From: Pseudomonas allokribbensis
GTDB taxonomy: Bacteria; Pseudomonadota; Gammaproteobacteria; Pseudomonadales; Pseudomonadaceae
Assembly (NCBI RefSeq): GCF_014863605.1
Contig: NZ_CP062252.1
Coordinates: forward strand, 2,737,001-2,801,000
Reading direction: 5' to 3'
DNA: 64,000 bases
How positions within the stretch are numbered: position 1 is the first letter of the stretch; each line of letters opens with the position of its first letter. The notes under the pieces are model-generated. The model worked only from the letters and a program-made list of their open reading frames with translations, was not told the origin of the DNA and made no database searches. Positions 53,563 to 61,547 of this stretch are shown piece by piece. A program made the translations under genes and the position numbers.

Positions 53563-54711
53563 TCACGCCGTGCGCGGCCATTGGCTGGGGAAGTAGTCGA
53601 GCGCCGAGTCGCGCAGGCCCTGCATGTAGGAAACGCTCCATTGCAGGACTTCTTCGATGTAGGGGACTTTCAGTTCGAAGCGCCGGGCCATTTCCACCAG
53701 CAGCACCAGGCCGTAGGCGACGTCTTCATTGAAGGCGCGGCTTTCACGTTCGATCACGTAGCCGGCGCGGTTGTCATCGGCTGGAATCATCGGGGCGAGG
53801 ATGTCGTTGTAGGCCTGGTTGGTGCGCAGGATCGACAGCATGCTGCTCTGATCGCGGATCTGCTCGCCGTAGGCCTCGACGATTTCCTGCTTGAGGGATT
53901 TGACCGACGACAGGTCGATGCCCATGCGCTGGCTGATCACGCTGCACAGTTCCTGACTTTCCTGATCCATGCGTTCGAGGAAATAGGCGCCCAGCTCGGG
54001 GCACTCGGTCCACCAGCACATGCGCTGCGGGAAGATCTTGCGGTGCCACTGGCCGTAGGGACCGATCAACCCGTAAATCACCGAGCTGTGCATGATCGGA
54101 TTGCCCGGTGTCAGGGTGATTTCCAGGTAGTGGTCGAGCATCGTCACGCAGGGGCCATAGAGCGTCGTGAGGATTTCTTCCAGGTGCTGCCGTGATTGCG
54201 CTGATTCCCGGTCGTGCAGCGCGACATACAACTGGCTCTTGCCGCCGCCCATCTTCACCGACACGCCCGGCTTCAGATCGAACGCGGTGTGCGGCACATC
54301 CTTCATGCCCCAGATCACCACGTTCGAACGTTCGCCCAACGTGGCTTCCGCCAGCCAGTCGAAGCCGCAGAAACCCGGAATGGCGCCGACGTACACCGGT
54401 TTGCCCGAACTCAAATGCGGCGCGATGGCTTGCAGGGTTTGTGGTCGGGCATGGGCCGGAACCGTGATGATCACGATGTCGGCGTCGGCCACCACGACAC
54501 TGGCATCGGTGCTGACCTGATCCGGCCGGGCGCTCAGTGTCGAGCCGTCCGGCATCAGCGCCTGCATCGGCAGGTTGGCGAGGTGCCGGTCGACCACCTC
54601 CTTGTTGTTGGTGAGCATCGAGACCTGAACATTGGGCAGCTGTTTAAACAGGATGGCATTCAGGTGCCCGGTCCGGCCTGCGCCGCAGATGGCGACTTTC
54701 AGCGGTTTCAT
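53563..54711 (-). CDS. Opine (octopine/nopaline) dehydrogenase family protein, putative SbnB replacement
   Basis: The protein has 382 residues. An N-terminal Rossmann domain (VAICGAGRTGHLNAILF, GxGxxG at 10-15) leads to the octopine-dehydrogenase C-terminal domain with LEITLTPGNPIMHSSVIYG, where the Asn-Pro-x-x-His core corresponds to the catalytic His region. Opine dehydrogenases join or cleave an amino acid and a 2-oxoacid using NAD(P)H. SbnB cleaves ACEGA, itself an opine-like secondary amine, into Dap and 2-oxoglutarate. Placed next to an SbnA homologue, this protein could do the same from a different family. It sits between SbnA-like and NIS genes. Confidence 0.85.
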   Translation of the reverse strand: MKPLKVAICGAGRTGHLNAILFKQLPNVQVSMLTNNKEVVDRHLANLPMQALMPDGSTLSARPDQVSTDASVVVADADIVIITVPAHARPQTLQAIAPHLSSGKPVYVGAIPGFCGFDWLAEATLGERSNVVIWGMKDVPHTAFDLKPGVSVKMGGGKSQLYVALHDRESAQSRQHLEEILTTLYGPCVTMLDHYLEITLTPGNPIMHSSVIYGLIGPYGQWHRKIFPQRMCWWTECPELGAYFLERMDQESQELCSVISQRMGIDLSSVKSLKQEIVEAYGEQIRDQSSMLSILRTNQAYNDILAPMIPADDNRAGYVIERESRAFNEDVAYGLVLLVEMARRFELKVPYIEEVLQWSVSYMQGLRDSALDYFPSQWPRTA

Positions 54712-54739
54712 ACAGAGACTTTCCTGTGTGGGAGACGCG

Positions 54740-55783
54740 TCAGGCGACGCTCAATTGCAGGGGAGTGGCGTCGGATTCCAGCCAGCGGGTCTTGCCCAGC
54801 CAGCGATCCAGTTGCGGTGCGACGCCCGGGTCCAGCAGGTCCCGTTCTTCCAGCCAGTTGTCGTCGAATACGGTGTGCAGGTATTTCTCGCCGCCGTCGG
54901 CAATCGGCACCACGACGTTGCCGGTCAACGTGCCTTTGTGAATCAGCTCCAGCGCCTTGAAAATCGCGCCACCAGTCGAGCCGCCGACCAACAGAGCCAG
55001 ATTGCGCGCGATGTAGCGGGCGGTTTCGAAGGCCTGTGAATCGGTGACTTGCAAGCCCAGGTCGATGCAGCTGTAGTCGAGCACCAGGCCGACGGTGTCA
55101 CCGGCCGGGGTGCCGGTGCCGGACTGGTAATACGGATAGCCGGGATGACCGAAGACGATGGAACCGGCCGGCTCGACGGCCACTGTCACGATATCCGGGT
55201 TGTGCAGTTTCAGACCGCGGGCGATGCCGGTCATCGAGCCGCCAGTGCCGACGCAACCGACGTACGCGCCGATGTGGCCACCGGCCTGGGCAATGGTTTC
55301 ACGGACGAAATCGCTGTAGCCGCCGGCGTTGGCAGCGTTGTCCGACTGGTTCATGAACACCGCGCCGGGGATCTGCGAGGCGAGTTCGGCGGCCAGCCGT
55401 TGACGCTCGACCACGGCCACTTCGTCTTCCCGGTAAGTGCCGGCGACAAAACGGATTTCGGCCCCCAGTGCCTTCATCACTGCGATCTTGTCCTGCGCCG
55501 CATGGTGATCGACCACGGCAATGAAATGCAGGTCGAACTCAACGGCTGCCATGGCCAGGCCGATGCCGGTATTGCCGGAAGACGATTCAACGACCACGCC
55601 ACCGGGTTTCAACTTTCCGGACTTGAGCGCCGCCAATACCATGTTTCGCGCCATACGGTCTTTAATACTGCCGCCGGGGTTGTTCTTCTCTATCTTGAGC
55701 AAAAGTCGGGCGTTGGTATCCGGAACATCAATGCCCAACATTGGTGTATTGCCAATAAGATCCGAAACTTTATTCAGTATCAT
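54740..55783 (-). CDS. SbnA-like PLP enzyme (putative N-(2-amino-2-carboxyethyl)-L-glutamate synthase)
   Basis: This 347-residue cysteine-synthase-fold enzyme has the PLP Lys in NPGGSIKDR (Lys41), the SSGNTG substrate loop at 68-73 and a CVGTGGSMTG phosphate cradle near 188. It differs from CysK/CysM in the usual way of SbnA, including the opening LNKVSDLIGNTPMLGID. SbnA joins O-phospho-L-serine to glutamate, giving ACEGA, the precursor of L-Dap. The gene is 14 bp after the decarboxylase and 28 bp before the opine-dehydrogenase-like gene. Assignment as SbnA rather than CysK rests mainly on context. Confidence 0.85.
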   Translation of the reverse strand: MILNKVSDLIGNTPMLGIDVPDTNARLLLKIEKNNPGGSIKDRMARNMVLAALKSGKLKPGGVVVESSSGNTGIGLAMAAVEFDLHFIAVVDHHAAQDKIAVMKALGAEIRFVAGTYREDEVAVVERQRLAAELASQIPGAVFMNQSDNAANAGGYSDFVRETIAQAGGHIGAYVGCVGTGGSMTGIARGLKLHNPDIVTVAVEPAGSIVFGHPGYPYYQSGTGTPAGDTVGLVLDYSCIDLGLQVTDSQAFETARYIARNLALLVGGSTGGAIFKALELIHKGTLTGNVVVPIADGGEKYLHTVFDDNWLEERDLLDPGVAPQLDRWLGKTRWLESDATPLQLSVA

Positions 55784-55797
55784 CTGGACGTCTTCCT

Positions 55798-57192
55798 TTA
55801 ATAGTCAGGTGTGAATGCGTAGTTACCTTCCGTACAACATGTCGCCATCAGTCGCCGTGGCAGCGGGTGGCGATGGAATTCGTTTTCCAGCAAGTCCATC
55901 TGATAACCGGCGGTGTTGGCGTAGATCAATAAGTCGCCGGCTTGTGGTGGTGTATCGAAGTTGATCAGGCGATGAGTGATCACGTCATCATCGAGACAAC
56001 TATGCCCGGCGATGTGGGCTTGCATTGGAGCAAGTTTCGACTCTTTCGAAGTGATCAATATTGGATCGACAAGGTATTCAGATGAGAACCATGTTTCGCA
56101 CGCGCTGAAACTGCTACCTTCGGCGAAGATCACAACTTTGTTGTCGGTCAGTTGTTTTGTGCGGGTTACGCGAAAGACGGTGATGGCGGCCTGGTCAACC
56201 AGACTTCGGCCAGGCTCCAGTGCCAGTTTTATATTCTGAGTTTTCAAGTAGCTCGCAATGGTTTTTCCCGGGGAGTGATCTGACTCCAGAAATAACTCCA
56301 GCCACTGGCAAGCCGTCAGACTGCTGCCATAAGGGTAATAAGAGTCGGGCACTCGACGATTCTGATAATGACCAGGATTGTTGTCGTTCTGCAAAAAGCT
56401 GTTGTAGTCCTGCGGGTCTACATACCGCATCGGCAGGCCACCACCGATATCGATCATGACCGGGTCGAGGCCCATTTCCCTTGCCGCATCGATGAAGCCG
56501 GTGACTTCACGGAAAGCCTGTACCCGGGTTTCGTAACCGTAACCGCCGAGGTGGAAATGGAAACCTTCGAAGTGGAACGACTCACGTTGTTCGATCAGGT
56601 ATTGCAGGCACTGAAACAAATCATCCGCACCCATTCCGAATCGGCTCGCCGGGCAACTTGTCGGCCTGTAACGCAGCAGGATCCGGGCTTTGGCCGGTGG
56701 TTGCGAAGTGTCGAGCAATGCTTTGAGATGGCTGAACTCTTCCAGTGAGTCCACACAAATCAGCGATCCGCCTTGCACCAGTGCGTTATGAAACGCTGCC
56801 GTTTTGGCCGGCCCGGTCGCACACAGATGTTCCGCCGGGGTTCCGGCGCGCAGTGCCGCTTGCAGCTCAAAGAGGCTCGACACGTCGGTGCCGATGCCCG
56901 ACGCCGATGCCGCAGCCAGCAGGCATTGTGACTTGTTGGCTTTGGCACCGTAGAAAATCGCGTAGTCGACGTCGTGTCGTTTCAACACCGATTGCAGCGC
57001 TTGAGCATTGGCTTCAAACGCATGCGGCCACACCAGGTTCAGTGGGGATCCGTGTTGTTTAACAAGTTCGGCAAGTGCTTTCGGAGAATGTTTAAGAAAG
57101 TTATCGATAACAGGATCAAGTAACGGTTTCAGCACTTTTGGGTATTGGGTTTCGATTGTTTTTTTAACTGTCGGCGCAATTAATTCAGGCAT
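55798..57192 (-). CDS. PLP-dependent Orn/DAP/Arg decarboxylase family (SbnH/FslC-like)
   Basis: This 464-residue alanine-racemase-fold (type III) decarboxylase has the PLP Lys in YGAKANKSQ (Lys84), the FHFHLGGYGYETRVQA His segment and DIGGGLPMRY, and a C-terminal beta domain with SCLDDDVITHRLINFD, where Cys-x-x-Asp binds the substrate. SbnH decarboxylates citryl-Dap in staphyloferrin B synthesis; FslC acts in Francisella rhizoferrin synthesis. It is the first gene of the leftward biosynthetic operon. It either makes the amine or decarboxylates the citryl-amino-acid intermediate. Confidence 0.9.
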   Translation of the reverse strand: MPELIAPTVKKTIETQYPKVLKPLLDPVIDNFLKHSPKALAELVKQHGSPLNLVWPHAFEANAQALQSVLKRHDVDYAIFYGAKANKSQCLLAAASASGIGTDVSSLFELQAALRAGTPAEHLCATGPAKTAAFHNALVQGGSLICVDSLEEFSHLKALLDTSQPPAKARILLRYRPTSCPASRFGMGADDLFQCLQYLIEQRESFHFEGFHFHLGGYGYETRVQAFREVTGFIDAAREMGLDPVMIDIGGGLPMRYVDPQDYNSFLQNDNNPGHYQNRRVPDSYYPYGSSLTACQWLELFLESDHSPGKTIASYLKTQNIKLALEPGRSLVDQAAITVFRVTRTKQLTDNKVVIFAEGSSFSACETWFSSEYLVDPILITSKESKLAPMQAHIAGHSCLDDDVITHRLINFDTPPQAGDLLIYANTAGYQMDLLENEFHRHPLPRRLMATCCTEGNYAFTPDY

Positions 57193-57408
57193 AGAAAACC
57201 TCTGGCGTCGATAATCGCCATGTGCAGGTCGACAACTAATGTTTGTCGAGTCGTGTGTTCTTGCTGCTCGTCAGATACGAGTGTTTAAAGAGGTGGAGGC
57301 GGATGACAGATCCGCTCCGCAAATGAACTCGGGGTATTTTCTTTCATAAAATTTTCACAAAACTGTTTCATGAGAACCCCACTCCTTAAGGCTCAGGCAG
57401 GCAAGGAT

Positions 57409-57440
57409 AAGGCCAATAACTGATGGCCTTGTCTCTTTTG
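57409..57440 (+). terminator. Possible terminator in the divergent control region
   Basis: AAGGCCA (57409-57415)-8 nt-TGGCCTT (57424-57430), then GTCTCTTTT. No plus-strand gene precedes it, so it might end a small RNA or a leader transcript. Weak evidence. Confidence 0.35.
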
Positions 57441-57554
57441 AAGTGCCATTACCTGGCATGTAAATGACATCATTGCGCCGAACTTTTCGTGAACAAAATT
57501 TCAGGTCTTGATTTGAGTCTTGACCCTGTCAGCGGCTCGAACAATATTGCGAAC

Positions 57555-57573
57555 AGGAATGATTATCAAGTAA
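57555..57573. promoter_or_regulatory. Putative Fur box in the siderophore divergent region
   Basis: AGGAATGATTATCAAGTAA contains AATGATTATCA, matching 10 of 11 positions of the Fur core AATGATAATCA; the flanks fit poorly. The position between the two biosynthetic arms is suitable for iron control of both. Confidence 0.4.
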
Positions 57574-57801
57574 GGTTTTCAAATATTTTTGAATGAACAC
57601 ACACAACAGGGGAGTGCGAAGCCGCTTATTCGCATGCTCAAGTAAGCGCTCGCGTGTTGATTTTAAAAACCGTCAACGCCTTGTTATTCAAGGTGTTGGC
57701 GGTTGATTCAAGACACCCGGATGCAACCTGGTTTTCCCCCTGTAACAGGTGTTCGAATTTTTTTGAAAACCCACGACTGAAGCACGCTCAGGAGAGTCCC
57801 G

Positions 57802-58689
57802 ATGACCGTTCGTCACAGCACCAACGCCACGCTTCCCATCAGCTACCTGTTCGTTCCCGGCAACCGGCCGGAGCGCTTTTCCAAAGCGGTCGAAGCCGGG
57901 CCGGATGCGATCATTCTCGACCTCGAAGATGCTGTTCATCCGAACAGCAAAGCCGTGGCCCGGGCGTCGATCTGGGCCTGGCAGCAGAGCACGCCCGAAA
58001 CGGCCTGCCAGCGTTACATCCGACTGAATAGCGTCGGCAGTTCGCTGTTTCGCCAGGACATGACCTGGCTGGGTGACATGCGCTATCCCGAGCGCTGCGC
58101 AGGGATTTTCCTGCCCAAGGCCGAATGTCCAGAGAGCCTCTCTCGTGTGGTCGAACGCCTGCTGGCGTGGAACCCCGACCTGCAAATCGTCGCCATCATC
58201 GAGACCGCCAAAGGCTTGCATCAGGTCGAGGCAATTGCGGCGATTCCCGGTTTGGCACGGCTGGCATTCGGTTCGCTGGATTTCTCCCTGGACATCGATT
58301 GCAGCCAGATTCCCGAGGCGTTTCTGTTCGCTCGCAATCGCATCGTGCTGGCGTCGCGCGTCGCCAGTTTGCCTGCACCGATCGATGGCGTGACCCCGGC
58401 CATCAGCGACATGGCGGTGGTCGAGCGCGACTCGCGTTACGCCCGGTCGCTGGGGTTCGGCGCCAAGTTGTGTATCCATCCTTCGCAAATCGCCACGGTG
58501 CAGAAAGCCTACCTGCCCAACGCCCGCCAACTGGCGTGGGCGGATCGGGTCCTTAACGCCGTGGCCGGGGGCAGCCACGCGGTGCAAGTCGACGGTGAAA
58601 TGGTCGATCTGCCGCTGATCGAGCAGGCGCAACGCCTGCGGGACATGGCCAGCCAGTACGCGCTGGTCGCCAACGCGGATGCTTGCTGA
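57802..58689 (+). CDS. CitE-like HpcH/HpaI aldolase/citrate lyase family protein
   Basis: The protein has 295 residues. YLFVPGNRPERFSKAVEAGPDAIILDLEDAVHPNSKAVAR is the CitE N-terminus, with Glu/Asp of DLEDAV binding Mg. AIIETAKGLHQVEAIAAIPGLARLAFGSLDFSLDI carries the second acidic ligands, and GAKLCIHPSQI is conserved. CitE-like proteins make or cleave citryl-, malyl- or citramalyl-CoA-type esters. In the staphyloferrin B operon SbnG, of the same superfamily, makes citrate from oxaloacetate and acetyl-CoA. I infer a parallel role here. ATG 57802 follows GGAGAG; the SbnI-like gene starts 15 bp after. Confidence 0.87.
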   Translation: MTVRHSTNATLPISYLFVPGNRPERFSKAVEAGPDAIILDLEDAVHPNSKAVARASIWAWQQSTPETACQRYIRLNSVGSSLFRQDMTWLGDMRYPERCAGIFLPKAECPESLSRVVERLLAWNPDLQIVAIIETAKGLHQVEAIAAIPGLARLAFGSLDFSLDIDCSQIPEAFLFARNRIVLASRVASLPAPIDGVTPAISDMAVVERDSRYARSLGFGAKLCIHPSQIATVQKAYLPNARQLAWADRVLNAVAGGSHAVQVDGEMVDLPLIEQAQRLRDMASQYALVANADAC

Positions 58690-58704
58690 AACGGGGGACG
58701 CATC

Positions 58705-59106
58705 ATGGGACATGGTTACCAGATTGCCCTGCGGCCACTGTGCGACGTGCGGCAATCCGAGCAGGTCGATCCGCTCAACGTGCAGCGGCTGCGCGAGGCG
58801 ATCATCCAGGCCGGGCACTGGCTGGAACCGATCATCGTCGAGCGCTCCCGGGGCATCGTGATGGACGGCAATCACCGGTTCAACGCGGCGCGGGCGCTGG
58901 GGTTGAAACGGGTGCCGTGCATCCAGCTCGACTACGCCGATCCGCGAGTCTGTGTACGGCACTGGCAAACCGGGCAGGCGTTCGAAGTGGCGCGGATATT
59001 CACCACCATCGAGCGCGGCGAACTGTTCCCGTACAAGACCACCCGGCACGCGTTCGACCCCGCGCTGCCGATGATCTCCATTCCGCTGCAATGCCTGTAC
59101 GACTGA
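58705..59106 (+). CDS. ParB/Srx-fold protein, short SbnI/SerK-like putative L-serine kinase
   Basis: The protein has 133 residues. EPIIVERSRGIVMDGNHRFNAARALGLKRVPC (41-72) contains the D-G-N/H-H-R motif of the ParB/sulfiredoxin fold, and GELFPYKTTRHAF (105-117) resembles the (F)PxKTTRH segment of SerK/SbnI. SbnI makes O-phosphoserine from serine for SbnA and also regulates the sbn operon. This protein is about half the size of SbnI (254) and has no C-terminal extension. I infer that it supplies O-phosphoserine to the SbnA-like enzyme; kinase activity is not shown. Confidence 0.75.
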   Translation: MGHGYQIALRPLCDVRQSEQVDPLNVQRLREAIIQAGHWLEPIIVERSRGIVMDGNHRFNAARALGLKRVPCIQLDYADPRVCVRHWQTGQAFEVARIFTTIERGELFPYKTTRHAFDPALPMISIPLQCLYD

Positions 59107-59113
59107 CCGGCGT

Positions 59114-59143
59114 CGGAGGGTGGGCTTCGCAGCCCATCCTCCG
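59114..59143 (+). terminator. Strong hairpin between the SbnI-like and receptor genes
   Basis: A 12-bp stem, CGGAGGGTGGGC/GCCCATCCTCCG, with loop TTCGCA, 7 bp after the SbnI-like stop. Only a weak T-tract follows, so it may be a leaky terminator or mRNA stabiliser. Confidence 0.6.
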
Positions 59144-59169
59144 GACGTTCTCTTCCGAGCCATCCGCTC

Positions 59170-59220
59170 GCAAAAAAATATTCAACGACGCTGATACTTT
59201 TTCGATTGTCGACTGGCAAA
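59170..59220 (+). promoter_or_regulatory. Promoter block shared with the receptor at 45118
   Basis: GCAAAAAAAT, then TGATAC (59192-59197), a 16-bp spacer and TGGCAA (59214-59219), 46 bp before the receptor ATG. The same elements and spacing occur upstream of the STN receptor gene. A Fur-like sequence, GCAAATAGGAGTCATTACC (59216-59234), overlaps its end. Confidence 0.55.
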
Positions 59221-59265
59221 TAGGAGTCATTACCATTTCAGTCATTCGAGAAGGACCCCATCGTC

Positions 59266-61470
59266 ATGTCTGTTGCACGTCGACCTTGCAGTGAACGCGC
59301 GTTAACGCTGGCTATTCGCACCGCCATGCTGAGTTCTATTCTGGCCGCAGGAAGCGCCACTGTCTGGGCAGCAGACCCCAAGCAATCCGAGCAACAGGAC
59401 GTCGCCGCCACGGAAGGGCTGACGCTGGATACCACCAACGTTACGGGCAGCTACAACGGCGCGACTGCCTTGCCGGAAGTGCTCGCCGGAGGCCAGGTCG
59501 CCCGAGGCGCAAGGCTGGGGATGATGGGCAACAAGGATGTGATGGACACGCCGTTCAGCGTGACCAGCTACACCGTCAAGACCCTCGCCGATCTGCAAAC
59601 GGTGACCGTGGCCGATGCGCTGGAACGCGACCCTTCGGTACGCTCCACCGGGCAGACCGGCGGCATCGTCGATTCGTTTTTCATCCGCGGATTTGCAATA
59701 GGCGAGGGCAACCTCGGCGAGCTGGCCTACGACGGTGTGTACGGCGTAGCGCCCAACTATCGGGTGTTTACCGAATACGCCGAACGCGTTGAAGTGCTCA
59801 AAGGGCCGGGCGCGCTGATGTACGGCATTTCCCCCAACAGCGGCGTCGGCGGCGTGATCAACATCGTGCCCAAGCGGCCACTGGACGAAGACCTGACCCG
59901 CTTCACCGGCACTTATGCTTCCGACTCGCAAGTGGGCGGGCATCTGGACGTCAGTCGGCGTTTCGGCAGCGAGAACCAGTTTGGCATCCGCTTCAACGGC
60001 AGTACCCAGGGCGGCGACACCGCGATCAACGATCAGGAACGCGCGCTGAACATCGGCGCCATCGCACTCGATTACAAGGGCGAGCGCTTGCGCCTGAACC
60101 TGGATTACATCAGCCAGAAAGAGAGCTTCGACGCGGCCTCGCGACCGTTCACCATTGCACCGGGTGTGAAGGTTCCATCGGCGCCGAACGGCCGCACCAA
60201 CCTGCCGCAGGACTGGGGCTGGTCGGACACCAAGGAGCAGTCGGCATTGCTCGGCGGCGAGTATGACCTCAACGATAACCTGACCGTGTTCGCCCACGCC
60301 GGCGGCGGTCGCTCCGACGTCAAGCGCATGTCCGACCAGGTACCGCGAATCCTCAACGACGCCGGCGACACCAGCAACATTCCCGGTTACTACAAATTCA
60401 ACGTCGACCGTTCGACGGCTGACGTGGGGATGCGTGCACTGTTCGCCACCGGCCCGGTCACCCACACGACCACGGTCATGGCGACCCGTTATCAGGACGA
60501 ATTGTCCCGTGGCATCAACAACGGCACGGAAATCCGCTCGAACATCTATCACCCGGTAGACGTGCCCAAGCAGTACATCAGCTCGCCGAAAGTGCTGCGC
60601 ATTTCCGAATCGGAACTGTCTGGCGTCGCACTGACCGATACCCTCGGCTTTCTCGATGACCGGATTCAGTTGACCCTCGGCGTACGCCGACAGGACATCG
60701 AATCGCGTAACTACAACGCCTCGGGCTCGGTCAGTTCTCGTTATGACGACAGCGCGACCACACCGCTGGCGGGCGTGGTGGTCAAACCATGGGAAGACGT
60801 TTCGCTGTACTACAACTACGTCGAAGGCCTGAGCAAAGGTGATATCGCTCCAGGCACCGCAGCCAACTCCGGCGAAACGTTCGCCCCTTACAAGTCCAAG
60901 CAACATGAAATCGGTGTGAAGTACGAACACGGTACGTTCATGACGACTCTGGCCCTGTTCCAGATCGAGAAACCGAGTGGCGAAATCGGCGCCGGCAATG
61001 TGTTCTCGGTGCAGGCCGAACAACGTAACCGTGGCGTCGAGTTGAGCATGTTCGGTGAAGTCGCGCCGGGCACTCGCCTGATGGGCGGCGTGACCTTGCT
61101 GGACGGCGAACTGACGGACTCGGCCACCGCCGCCAACCGTGGCAACAAACCGGTGGGCGTGCCGGATGTCCAGGCCAACCTTTGGGCCGAGTGGGACACA
61201 CCGTGGGTCGAAGGTTTCACCCTGACCGGCGGCGCGATCTACACCGACAGCCAATACGTCAATCAGGCCAACACCCAGGAGCTGCCATCCTGGACCCGCA
61301 TCGACGCCGGCGCTCGCTACGCCACCAAGATCGAAGGTCGGCCGACGACGTTCCGCGCCACGGTGCAGAACGTGTTTGATCGTGAGTACTGGTCAGGTGT
61401 GGCGTCCTACGGCGCGTTCTCCCCGGGCTATCCACGCACGTTGCAGTTGTCGGCGACCGTCGACTTCTGA
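59266..61470 (+). CDS. TonB-dependent siderophore receptor without STN domain
   Basis: The protein has 734 residues: signal about 1-34 (ending VWA), plug about 95-215 (SVRSTGQTGGIVDSFFIRGF; EVLKGPGALMYGISPNSGVGGVINIVPKR), then a barrel ending LQLSATVDF. It is closely similar from plug to C-terminus to the receptor at 45118, but the N-terminal signalling domain is absent. It should import the ferric siderophore without sending a FecR signal. Together with the CitE-like and SbnI-like genes it forms the rightward arm, though the hairpin at 59114 and its own promoter block suggest separate expression. Confidence 0.93.
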   Translation: MSVARRPCSERALTLAIRTAMLSSILAAGSATVWAADPKQSEQQDVAATEGLTLDTTNVTGSYNGATALPEVLAGGQVARGARLGMMGNKDVMDTPFSVTSYTVKTLADLQTVTVADALERDPSVRSTGQTGGIVDSFFIRGFAIGEGNLGELAYDGVYGVAPNYRVFTEYAERVEVLKGPGALMYGISPNSGVGGVINIVPKRPLDEDLTRFTGTYASDSQVGGHLDVSRRFGSENQFGIRFNGSTQGGDTAINDQERALNIGAIALDYKGERLRLNLDYISQKESFDAASRPFTIAPGVKVPSAPNGRTNLPQDWGWSDTKEQSALLGGEYDLNDNLTVFAHAGGGRSDVKRMSDQVPRILNDAGDTSNIPGYYKFNVDRSTADVGMRALFATGPVTHTTTVMATRYQDELSRGINNGTEIRSNIYHPVDVPKQYISSPKVLRISESELSGVALTDTLGFLDDRIQLTLGVRRQDIESRNYNASGSVSSRYDDSATTPLAGVVVKPWEDVSLYYNYVEGLSKGDIAPGTAANSGETFAPYKSKQHEIGVKYEHGTFMTTLALFQIEKPSGEIGAGNVFSVQAEQRNRGVELSMFGEVAPGTRLMGGVTLLDGELTDSATAANRGNKPVGVPDVQANLWAEWDTPWVEGFTLTGGAIYTDSQYVNQANTQELPSWTRIDAGARYATKIEGRPTTFRATVQNVFDREYWSGVASYGAFSPGYPRTLQLSATVDF

Positions 61471-61475
61471 TCGGG

Positions 61476-61503
61476 GGCGCACTGCTGAGTGCGCCTTCTT
61501 CTA
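61476..61503 (+). terminator. Terminator after the receptor gene
   Basis: GGCGCACT-GCTG-AGTGCGCC perfect 8-bp stem followed by TTCTTCT, 6 bp after the stop codon. Confidence 0.85.
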
Positions 61504-61547
61504 TATAGAGCTACGCACAGCGGCTGATCATAAAAAGGAGTATTCGC

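Larger units (their letters stand above)
57193..57801. promoter_or_regulatory. Divergent control region of the siderophore locus (609 bp, no gene)
   Basis: It lies between the decarboxylase (leftward) and CitE-like gene (rightward) and is more AT-rich than its surroundings. It holds a Fur-box-like sequence at 57555-57573, a hairpin AAGGCCA/TGGCCTT (57409-57430) followed by a T-rich run, and a seven-codon frame with a good GGAGG site (MTDPLRK, near 57303). No convincing larger gene was found. Confidence 0.6.

Noticed and set aside
49207..57192. Staphylopine/pseudopaline-type opine metallophore locus
   Set aside because: The opine-dehydrogenase-family gene is there, but no nicotianamine-synthase-like gene; NIS synthetase, SbnA-like and decarboxylase genes point to a citrate-based siderophore.
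57211..57280. 22-codon Cys-rich plus-strand frame (MCRSTTNVC...)
   Set aside because: No ribosome site and too short to support.
59302..61254. 650-codon minus-strand frame opposite the second receptor
   Set aside because: Antisense shadow of a well-defined TonB receptor.
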